A stretch of 64,000 nt of DNA from Prosthecobacter algae (GTDB lineage Bacteria; Verrucomicrobiota; Verrucomicrobiia; Verrucomicrobiales; Verrucomicrobiaceae). A program made the translations under genes and the position numbers. Below are positions 57,952 through 64,000 of the stretch, piece after piece (position 1 is the stretch's first letter; every line of letters begins with the position of its first letter). The stretch is from the NCBI RefSeq assembly GCF_039542385.1, contig NZ_BAABIA010000004.1, positions 496,001 through 560,000 of the forward strand, read 5' to 3'. The notes below the pieces were generated by a model, which ran no database searches, had not been told where the DNA came from, and saw only the letters and a list, made by a program, of their open reading frames with translations.

Positions 57952-58727
57952 ACCCATTCGTTGAACTGAGCCTCAGTCAGTTGGAGTCCCTCCGTTCAGC
58001 CTTTCAGAATGGAGCGCTCAAATATGGTGCCAATGCCGAAGGCCTCCGTCAGCAAACGCTCTCTGCCAAACAAGCGCAGCACTTGGACAAGTATCTGAAG
58101 GAGCGAGAGCTATCACCTGCTGCCTCCATCGCGATCATTGAAGCGATCCTGCAAACTCGTGAAGGCGCGAGTAATCTGGCTCTCGCACAAACCCTAGTGG
58201 TGACCGGCCCCGAGATCGAAAACACAGAGATCCTCAAGACGGGCTCAAGATTCATCGAAGTGGTGCAACATGCCCGCCGTGAGCTGATGCTGGCCACTTT
58301 CGCGCTCTACCAGGGGGACCAGATCCTTGCACCCATCTACCAAGCGATGGTTCAGAACCCCAAACTCAACGTGACTCTGATCCTCAACGTGCCCCGGAAA
58401 TACGGAGACACCACGCTCACAGAGCAAGTGATCGAAGCCTACCGCCGAGATTTCCTGACTAAGCATTGGCCATGGGAGATTCGCCCAAAAGTTTATCACT
58501 TCCCAGCATCCCTACACCTCAAAGCCAGTGACAGGGCTTCCATGCATTGCAAGTTCGTCCTCGCTGACGAAGAGCGCTGCTTCGTCACCTCAGCCAATTT
58601 CACCGAAGCCGCCCAGAAGAAGAACATTGAAGTGGGAATTGAACTTTCCGGTTCCTATGAGCCCAAGGCTCTGAGCACTTACTTCAAAGCTTTGATTCAA
58701 GGTGAAATTCTTGCTCGTTTGATTTGA
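57948..58727 (+). CDS. drmC: DISARM phospholipase D-like protein DrmC
   Basis: The 259-residue protein carries one HKD motif, H200-C-K202-x4-D207, in HCKFVLADEERCF, and an N-terminal segment that fits DrmC. One HKD per chain implies that an active enzyme would be a dimer, as in bacterial PLD-type nucleases. DrmC is the last gene of DISARM and is reported dispensable in some systems. Its 3' end overlaps by 31 bases a truncated receiver gene on the other strand. Confidence 0.93.
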   Translation: MNPFVELSLSQLESLRSAFQNGALKYGANAEGLRQQTLSAKQAQHLDKYLKERELSPAASIAIIEAILQTREGASNLALAQTLVVTGPEIENTEILKTGSRFIEVVQHARRELMLATFALYQGDQILAPIYQAMVQNPKLNVTLILNVPRKYGDTTLTEQVIEAYRRDFLTKHWPWEIRPKVYHFPASLHLKASDRASMHCKFVLADEERCFVTSANFTEAAQKKNIEVGIELSGSYEPKALSTYFKALIQGEILARLI

Positions 58728-58861
58728 TCGACTTCGACATGAGCGCAAGCTTTGCTCTTGGAGCCGACGGCATGAAAGTAATGCCCAAGCTCTGCGACGC
58801 AGTCCTCCACCACTTCACGAGCACGGACATTGTCATCAATGACAAGGGCGAGCAGTTTCAT
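58697..58861 (-). pseudogene. Truncated response-regulator receiver gene
   Basis: On the - strand an ATG at 58861 overlaps the stop of the preceding regulator gene (ATGA) and opens a 54-codon frame. Residues 1-45 (MKLLALVIDDNVRAREVVED and on) are the first part of a receiver domain, with the acidic pair D9-D10. The frame then runs into sequence antisense to the drmC 3' end and stops at 58697 before the phosphorylated aspartate would appear. The receiver and any effector domain after it have therefore been cut off, most likely when the DISARM operon was joined here. Confidence 0.75.
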
Positions 58862-59928
58862 TTCATAGCATTTTGTGGTGAGCCAACCGCAAGTGGATCG
58901 AGCTTCAGTTCAAACCTCATTGCGGCTCCTGCCCCGGTTCTGCCCACCAACCCCTTTTGTTCGAGAGGTCCCATCTCCTTGTCCAGGGCATCCAGTCTGA
59001 TATTGAGCCGTTGCCCAAGCATTTTTCTGGTCAGCAATCTGTCCCGTCGCAGTTCACGGAGTGCGGCAATCTGTTTCTGCGTGAACTTTTTCTTTTCTGC
59101 CTCCTCGGCATCAGGGCCTCCATCGCGGACGCGGATTTTCGGTCCGAACGCGTAGCCCTTGTCGCGGTTGGTGATGATGTCGCTTCCTCCGCATTCCAGG
59201 TGTTGCTTTTCTTTCAGAATCCTTTGAGCCGCCTCGCGAATCTGCCGCACCGCGTCAGCGGCCGCCTTCTGCCCGTTGTCATGAATTCCGAGAGCATGCT
59301 TTCCAATGTAGTTTCCGTCGTAGGCTTTCCGGTCAGCGGTCAGCGTCTTGTGCTTGAGCAAATCAAGAACCTTGCGCGTCTGCGTCGAGTTAGCCGGCCC
59401 CGACAACTTGTGACCGGATAACTCGACGCGGTCAGGATAGAAATCGAGGAACACCTCTCGCAAGGGTTGGCAAGGCCTGTCGCTTTTTGTGACCGGATCA
59501 CTCTTCTCGGCACAGGCATCCCTGGCCGGGTGCTTCTCCAATGCAGTCCGTATCTTCTTTTCCAGCGGATGCTTTTCCCCAAAGGGCTTGCCAACAAAAT
59601 CCTCGGCTCCCTCCTTCAGTAACTCCACGGCAAGGTGGTAGGAGTCGATGTCATTTGCGGTCATGACAACAACAGGCGTCAGAGAATGGCCAAGCTCACC
59701 TTTGATTTTGTGGAGGAGATTGCGCCCGTATTCGCGATCAGGCCGCCCTTTGTAGGCTACCGGGATAGCCAGATCCAGCAGGATGTAATCATAGGCTGTC
59801 TTGAGCAGGTGCTCCTCCGCCTCCGTTTGGCAGCATGCCACATCGTGGGAGTGGCCCATCGAGATCATCTTTTCTCGAACGACATCGAGAACTCCATCAT
59901 CATCTTCGATTACGAGTGCGTGCGGCAT
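58858..59928 (-). CDS. Response regulator with winged-helix-like C-terminus
   Basis: The 356-residue protein has an intact receiver domain: acidic pair D9-D10, phosphorylation site D52 (ILLDLAIP), T90 and K114. A segment of about residues 165-265 with a closing DKGYAFGPKIRV resembles an OmpR/PhoB-type winged helix, and the last 70 residues (KQIAALRELRRDRLLTRKML) form a second possible helix-turn-helix. It would act as a transcription regulator phosphorylated by the histidine kinase 8 bases upstream. The repeated TTCCCATAYGG boxes upstream of the cassette are a natural target. Which genes it controls is inferred. Confidence 0.82.
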   Translation of the reverse strand: MPHALVIEDDDGVLDVVREKMISMGHSHDVACCQTEAEEHLLKTAYDYILLDLAIPVAYKGRPDREYGRNLLHKIKGELGHSLTPVVVMTANDIDSYHLAVELLKEGAEDFVGKPFGEKHPLEKKIRTALEKHPARDACAEKSDPVTKSDRPCQPLREVFLDFYPDRVELSGHKLSGPANSTQTRKVLDLLKHKTLTADRKAYDGNYIGKHALGIHDNGQKAAADAVRQIREAAQRILKEKQHLECGGSDIITNRDKGYAFGPKIRVRDGGPDAEEAEKKKFTQKQIAALRELRRDRLLTRKMLGQRLNIRLDALDKEMGPLEQKGLVGRTGAGAAMRFELKLDPLAVGSPQNAMK

Positions 59929-59936
59929 GATGCGAG

Positions 59937-61055
59937 TCAGGTGAACGGCTGAATTGGTAATTGAATATCAACGGTGAGCCCGACTCCTTCTGCCGATGAC
60001 AGCATGAGCGTGCCCCCGTGGTCCTCCACATAGCGCCTGGCAATGGGCAATCCGTAGCCGTTGCCCTTGGATTTCGAGCTATGGCCGGGGATGAAATCCA
60101 ACAACTTCTCCAGATCGCGCGCACTGACGCCGCCTCCCGTGTCTGCGATGGTCATGCGAAGGGTGTCCGCATCAATGGTTGCAGATACCTTCACTGAGCC
60201 CGGTCGGAACTTAAATCGTTGCTCATGGCATTCGATGCCGTTCTGTATCGTGTTGGTGAGCACCATCATCAGGTGTGGACGTGACACCCGTGCCCTCAGT
60301 CCCGGAGCAATGTCGAGGAGCACTTCAACCACAGTGGCGTCCTTGTGGTCTGAAGAAACGTTATCGCGCGCCTTTTCCGCAGCCTCGGCGGCCAGTGAGG
60401 CGATGTCCTCTTCACGCAGTTCGATCCGGATTGTGCGCGAAAACGCATTAATGGCCGTGAGCAATCCCTGGAGATCATCGAGCCCCCGGCGAATTTTCGT
60501 AAGACGTGCTGCATCCGCTTTAGGAAGGGCTTCCGTGTCTGTCAGGCATTCAAGGTTTGAAAGCACTGGGGTGAGGATGGTCTTGATGTCGTGTGCCACG
60601 GACAGCAGCACCTCGTTTGTCTGTCGGTCGGCAAATGCTGAGGCCGCTTTGGCAGCCATGGCACCGTGGCTGCGGCTGATCTCAGCCACCAAAGACTGGA
60701 GCCCCTTGTGCCGGTTGCGCGCGGGTTTCTTGTCGCGCGGAATGCGCCGCGCCATCGCTAGCCGGGCGGCCTCGGACACATAGGCATTGGTGTCCTGTGC
60801 CAGCAAGCTGACGAGCGACTCAAAGATTTCCTCTGGAAACGAAAACAGGCGGCGTGCGATCACAAGCCTGACATCCCACTTGGCATCCTGCGCCAGTCTC
60901 AGAATCAGATCCAGCACTGGCGCAGTGACGGGCATGTTGCATACATAATCTGAAACTGTCTGCGCCCATTCCTGGCGCTGCTGCCACGGCACGTCTCCGG
61001 CATCAGACTGGAGCCTGCCTAGCCATGAATCGAGATCGTCCGCTGAAGCTTCCAT
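59937..61055 (-). CDS. Cytoplasmic histidine kinase with HEAT-like N-terminus
   Basis: With the ATG at 61055 the protein has 372 residues; a TTG at 61067 overlapping the previous stop is an alternative start. Residues about 20-115 are alpha-helical repeats of HEAT type (PVLDLILRLAQDAKWDVRLV; SLVSLLAQDTNAYVSEAARL), with no membrane helix, so it senses an intracellular signal. The dimerization domain has the H-box SVAHDIKT with H155, followed by an N-box (NTIQNGIECH), G1 (DTGGGV) and G2 (GNGYGLPIA). It lies between the TrlF-like ATPase and the response regulator. The layout resembles the sensor of defence two-component systems such as Detocs. Confidence 0.87.
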   Translation of the reverse strand: MEASADDLDSWLGRLQSDAGDVPWQQRQEWAQTVSDYVCNMPVTAPVLDLILRLAQDAKWDVRLVIARRLFSFPEEIFESLVSLLAQDTNAYVSEAARLAMARRIPRDKKPARNRHKGLQSLVAEISRSHGAMAAKAASAFADRQTNEVLLSVAHDIKTILTPVLSNLECLTDTEALPKADAARLTKIRRGLDDLQGLLTAINAFSRTIRIELREEDIASLAAEAAEKARDNVSSDHKDATVVEVLLDIAPGLRARVSRPHLMMVLTNTIQNGIECHEQRFKFRPGSVKVSATIDADTLRMTIADTGGGVSARDLEKLLDFIPGHSSKSKGNGYGLPIARRYVEDHGGTLMLSSAEGVGLTVDIQLPIQPFT

Positions 61056-61063
61056 GTCAGAGT

Positions 61064-62962
61064 TCAATAATTGTAGCGCTCTTTCCTGGCCATGAACGCT
61101 TCCTCGCCACCCTCAAGGATTGTCACGATGTCGCGTTTGCACTTGTCCACATCACCCGAGCGCGACACACCGCCCTGGGTGCGATTGGAATCCATGACGA
61201 ACACCATGGACGCCTCGCCGAGGACGGGAATGTTTGGGTTGTGGGTGATAAAAATCATCTGGCGGCCTGCTTTCACTTTACGGATAGATTGCACCACCGT
61301 CTCGAAAACGTAGCTGTTGTCGAGGTTGTCCTCTGGTTGGTCAATTAGCAGCGGGTTGACGCTATCGAACAGAAGTATCGGCAGGATGGCTGTGCATTTC
61401 TGTCCGGTGGACAATGCCGAGGAGTCCCGAAATTCCCCACGGTCCGACAGCTCGATGGAAGGGGCGTCATGCATCTCGACCAGCTCCAGAGCGAAAAGAT
61501 TCTGCGGCTGGGACAGGATCGAAATCACGGCCTCAGCCTGGTTGGAGTTCAGGCCGCAAGCCTCGGCGATGGCCTGGCCATCGCCTTTGCGCACCATCTG
61601 CACCAGCTCCTGCGGCGGGAGTGCTTCGGCAACCTTGCGGGCCACGATGCCTCCCTTGATCGTAGGAACGCGGAACACAGTCTCCAAGTGAGCCCGGTAG
61701 GCGTCGCGATCCCCACATTGTCGCACGGTGACGCGAATGGACGGTGCCAGATCATCGGTCAGCGTGGTAGCTATTTCGTGGCGAATTTGAAATCGTTTGT
61801 CAAAGAGACTGGAAAGATGACCAAGGTGTGAGCGGCGCTCATCATCAAGCTGCGCCACCTGCCGGGTCACGTCCGCGAGTTCGCGTTGTTTGAAGATTAG
61901 TTCGTTGCGCCGCTTCTCCTCCATGGTGCGCGCCGTTGAACAGGTTTGCGCCTCCTTGTGCTTGTCGAGCAGTTGCCGGAAGGCAGTTTCCTGCCGGATA
62001 TGATCCTGTTCCAGCCCCTCCTTTTCAGCGACCAGTGTCTTGCCGCCAACTCTCAGCGCGATCACGGCCTCGTCGAGCAGGCGGTCAAATTCCCGGATCG
62101 CTCCGTGCATCGCCTCCGCAATACGCTGCATTCTAGCCCCGTTCGGCCCTCCCGTGATTTCAGCATTGATCAGAGAGTCAATCTCAGTGCCCAGCCGGTT
62201 TTTTGCACTGGTCACGGACTTGACGGCTTCCGCGCACATCCTGCGCACCTCGTCGATCGCCATAACCTCGCGTTCGCGAAGGGCTCTGTGCGCATGTCCA
62301 GCATTGATGGCCTCAGCATTGGGTCCGGCAGTCTGCTGCATGCCCTTGAGCTTAGCTTCCACCGAAGGCAGCTCTTTCGTTTCGGTCACCAGCGCCGCTT
62401 GCCTAGCCAGCAGTGGCAGCAGCTCTCGCGCGTTGGATTCAAGCTGCCCCTGGGTGGCCGAAATCTCCCCATCAATTCCGACCAGTTCGCCATCGCTAAA
62501 CTTGTCGATAAGGTCGAGTTGGTAGTGCGGGTTCTCGGCAATGCTCTCCATCTGATTCTGACTGAGAATGTCCGCCTGGAAGAGACGCCCGCCGCGCACT
62601 TTCACACCTGGCAATGGTTCACCCCCAGCATCCAACACGATGGGCGGTTCGCCCGGTGACCGGATGATTTTGTAAATCTGCCCGTCTTTGGTTTCAACCA
62701 TCAGTTCAACACGGCCGCCGTCGAGGTTCGATGTGACGACGGATTCAATGCGCTTGCGAAGTGGGTCGCCCTCGCGTCCTGGCATGGCGTCGAGGGCGAA
62801 GCGGATGATTTCAAGGATCGTGGTTTTACCGGCACCTCGGGGGCCGATGATGCAATTGAGGCCGTCGGCGAAGCTGATGTCCAGCCCGTCAAGGAATCCT
62901 CCGACAATGCGGAGACGCTGAATACGGTGGTGAGGCAATGTGCGTGGTTTCTGGCGTTTCAT
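61064..62962 (-). CDS. TrlF-like SMC/ABC ATPase without nuclease domain
   Basis: The 632-residue ATPase has Walker A G40-P-R-G-A-G-K46-T-T48, a coiled-coil middle (about 165-385), an ABC signature in SALSTGQKCTAILP, Walker B LLIDQPEDNLDN and an H-loop FITHNPNIPVLG. The C-terminal blocks closely follow the ATPase part of TrlF-family proteins, but the PHP phosphoesterase domain those carry at the N-terminus is absent. The start codon ATG at 62962 is well placed. Its stop overlaps the alternative TTG start of the kinase. It is probably a sensor or effector ATPase in the same cassette. Confidence 0.88.
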   Translation of the reverse strand: MKRQKPRTLPHHRIQRLRIVGGFLDGLDISFADGLNCIIGPRGAGKTTILEIIRFALDAMPGREGDPLRKRIESVVTSNLDGGRVELMVETKDGQIYKIIRSPGEPPIVLDAGGEPLPGVKVRGGRLFQADILSQNQMESIAENPHYQLDLIDKFSDGELVGIDGEISATQGQLESNARELLPLLARQAALVTETKELPSVEAKLKGMQQTAGPNAEAINAGHAHRALREREVMAIDEVRRMCAEAVKSVTSAKNRLGTEIDSLINAEITGGPNGARMQRIAEAMHGAIREFDRLLDEAVIALRVGGKTLVAEKEGLEQDHIRQETAFRQLLDKHKEAQTCSTARTMEEKRRNELIFKQRELADVTRQVAQLDDERRSHLGHLSSLFDKRFQIRHEIATTLTDDLAPSIRVTVRQCGDRDAYRAHLETVFRVPTIKGGIVARKVAEALPPQELVQMVRKGDGQAIAEACGLNSNQAEAVISILSQPQNLFALELVEMHDAPSIELSDRGEFRDSSALSTGQKCTAILPILLFDSVNPLLIDQPEDNLDNSYVFETVVQSIRKVKAGRQMIFITHNPNIPVLGEASMVFVMDSNRTQGGVSRSGDVDKCKRDIVTILEGGEEAFMARKERYNY

Positions 62963-63015
62963 AGTAGTTCCATTCTATTCAGCTTACCCGCTCCTTGCCT
63001 CCGAATAGCGGCGTT

Positions 63016-63123
63016 TTCCCATACGGGTTGAATTTTTCCCATATGGTTTCCCATGCGGTTCCCATATGGGCCACCAGCGGGTCGGACGGGTGATAAAAGG
63101 ATAAGCCATGGGTTCCCATACGG
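63016..63123. promoter_or_regulatory. Five TTCCCATAYGG-like boxes between divergent genes
   Basis: Copies start at 63016, 63036, 63048, 63059 and 63113, with spacing of 20, 12, 11 and 54 bases. Four read TTCCCATACGG or TTCCCATATGG and one TTCCCATGCGG. The fourth contains the perfect palindrome CCCATATGGG. The array lies between the ATPase start (62962) and the excisionase-like gene (63238), so it can control both directions. It is a likely operator set for the response regulator or the excisionase-like protein. Confidence 0.7.
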
Positions 63124-63237
63124 ACATGCCCTTTCCATCAATTACCCGGCATACAGACTTAATTGACAGGTCATCGTCCTGTGTCGCCAACCCACAAATT
63201 GTGAGCGCGGCACCCGAATCAAAATCACACGACAGCC

Positions 63238-63486
63238 ATGAGTCCAATCAAACCCAATTCGCAAAGTAACCGCCACGGTGATCTTCTCACCGCGGGTCGG
63301 CTCTCCCAATACCTCGGCTGCACCCAGCGGCACATCTACAACCTGCGCAAGCGTGGCCTGCCAGCCATCGTGATTGGCGACATGGTGAGATTCGATCTCG
63401 CAGCCGTGAGGCGCTGGCTCGGCGCTCAACAAAAAAGCAGTGCACAGCCCAAACGGTCCACCGGCGCGGCCACTTCAAAACCATGA
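63238..63486 (+). CDS. Excisionase-like helix-turn-helix protein
   Basis: The 82-residue protein has the MerR/AlpA/Xis-type winged helix: LLTAGRLSQYLGCTQRHIYN, then RKRGLPAIVIGDMVRFDLAA and VRRWLG. These proteins direct excision or regulate mobile elements. It is divergent from the ATPase cassette and precedes genes that overlap by ATGA junctions, so it probably opens the operon of an integrative element or prophage that continues beyond the window. Confidence 0.83.
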   Translation: MSPIKPNSQSNRHGDLLTAGRLSQYLGCTQRHIYNLRKRGLPAIVIGDMVRFDLAAVRRWLGAQQKSSAQPKRSTGAATSKP

Positions 63487-63542
63487 ACAAGTCTCTTTCG
63501 ATCCCAATACATCCACAAACGCACTTCAAATCAATACCATGA
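63483..63542 (+). CDS. 19-residue coupling ORF between two genes
   Basis: ATG at 63483 overlaps the excisionase stop (ATGA) and its own TGA at 63540 overlaps the next start in the same way. The 19-residue product has no known similarity. It may only carry ribosomes from one gene to the next; a function for the peptide is not supported. Confidence 0.35.
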   Translation: MNKSLSIPIHPQTHFKSIP

Positions 63543-64000
63543 AACTCAGCGCTCAAGCCAACAAACCCTTCGACACTCATCCTGAATACAACGGCCTCGC
63601 CGTCTGTGTGGATGTCACTCCACCCAAAACAGTGCAGACCGATTACGGTCCCAAGGAGCAGTTCCGTCTCGTCTTTGAAACCACCCAGCTCCGCGAGGAC
63701 GGTCGGCCCTATCTGGTCTGGTCTCGCGGCTTCACCACCAGCCTTGGCGAGAAGGCGGCACTGCGGGCTTTTCTCAAGCAGTGGTTCGGTCGTGATCTGA
63801 CTGCCGCCGAGCAGAAGGAGTTCGACACCGACACGCTCATCGGTCGCATGGCTCAGCTCGTCATCGTCCACACGGAGGGACGCAATGGCGAAACCTATGC
63901 CAACATCGGGCTGATCCGTCCGGACAAGTCTGGCAGCACGATGGCTCCTTCCGGCAAATACATCCGAGTCAAGGATCGCCAGGACAAAGACACCTCCTAC
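63539..64000 (+). CDS. Phage/ICE-type protein of unknown function, 3' end outside window
   Basis: The frame is open from the ATG at 63539 to the last base (154 codons). It begins MKLSAQANKPFDTHPEYNGL and is a mixed alpha/beta protein with several aromatic residues. The segments GPKEQFRLVFETTQLREDG and GRMAQLVIVHTEGRNGETYA recall single-strand-binding-like proteins of phage replication modules, but this is a weak impression. It is coupled through the 19-codon ORF to the excisionase-like gene. Confidence 0.6.
   Translation, partial: MKLSAQANKPFDTHPEYNGLAVCVDVTPPKTVQTDYGPKEQFRLVFETTQLREDGRPYLVWSRGFTTSLGEKAALRAFLKQWFGRDLTAAEQKEFDTDTLIGRMAQLVIVHTEGRNGETYANIGLIRPDKSGSTMAPSGKYIRVKDRQDKDTSY

Larger units (their letters stand above)
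42600..58727 (+). other. Class 1 DISARM anti-phage locus with extra ATPase gene
   Basis: Six same-strand genes run with gaps of 5-64 bases or overlaps: an SNF2-type helicase (drmD), an adenine-N6 methyltransferase (drmMI), an SMC-like ATPase, a DISARM helicase (drmA), a DUF1998 protein (drmB) and a phospholipase-D protein (drmC). Five of them in this order define class 1 DISARM, which marks host DNA by methylation and blocks incoming phage DNA. The ATPase between drmMI and drmA is not one of the five defining genes. All five core genes keep their catalytic motifs, so the system is probably functional. Confidence 0.9.

Noticed and set aside
58724..59155. A 143-codon + strand frame after drmC, as a possible sixth DISARM gene
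   Set aside because: It lies opposite the truncated receiver and the response regulator, and has no domain; the - strand frames explain the sequence better.

Overview
The window is a chromosomal segment from a bacterium that looks like a member of the Verrucomicrobiota (Verrucomicrobiaceae or Prosthecobacter-like; inferred, not searched). The evidence is a giant Gloeo_Verruco-repeat protein, several DUF1549/DUF1553 and DUF1501 proteins with CxxCH cytochrome domains, a DUF1080 hydrolase, WD40-cytochrome proteins and a complete MoxR/DUF58/Bat cluster. Core genes are GC-rich. I see no rRNA, tRNA or CRISPR array.

Region 1 (1-8.1 kb) has a DUF1549/DUF1553 protein cut by the window start, a PPC-domain exported protein and a cytochrome-WD40 protein in one tight operon, facing a membrane-anchored VWA protein. 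Region 2 (8.4-16 kb) is housekeeping: pheS and pheT split by a GxxExxY gene that sits between 38-bp terminal inverted repeats, a DUF1080 protein, trpA, dapF and dapA. Region 3 (16-21.1 kb) is a DUF1549/DUF1553 plus DUF1501 pair, whose first start codon lies inside a long RNA-type dyad, followed by rsgA. Region 4 (21.2-29.4 kb) is a six-gene MoxR-DUF58-Bat operon with apparent BatB-BatC and BatD-BatE fusions. Region 5 (29.4-36.3 kb) has a 41-residue cysteine-rich lipoprotein, an ECF sigma factor with a membrane-anchored partner, an Rrf2 regulator, a second small lipoprotein, rpsP, a KH protein, cysS, der and pgsA.

From 36.4 kb the window becomes accessory: a 1454-residue repeat protein, a terminase-small-subunit-like gene and an 824-bp gene-free stretch with REP-like hairpins and a further copy of the GxxExxY-type repeat. 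From 42.6 to 58.7 kb lies a complete class 1 DISARM anti-phage operon (drmD, drmMI, drmA, drmB, drmC). An additional SMC/ABC-like ATPase of lower GC content is inserted between drmMI and drmA.

Directly after drmC, on the opposite strand, is a second probable defence cassette: a TrlF-like ATPase without a nuclease domain, a HEAT-type histidine kinase and a response regulator with winged-helix-like C-terminus. They are followed by a receiver gene truncated to 54 codons exactly where the DISARM operon begins to overlap it. The cassette and a divergent excisionase-like gene share a 275-bp control region with five copies of TTCCCATAYGG-like boxes. The window ends in what looks like the start of a phage or integrative element. 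The most novel candidates are the ATPase inside DISARM and the ATPase/kinase/regulator cassette with its broken effector gene and operator array.
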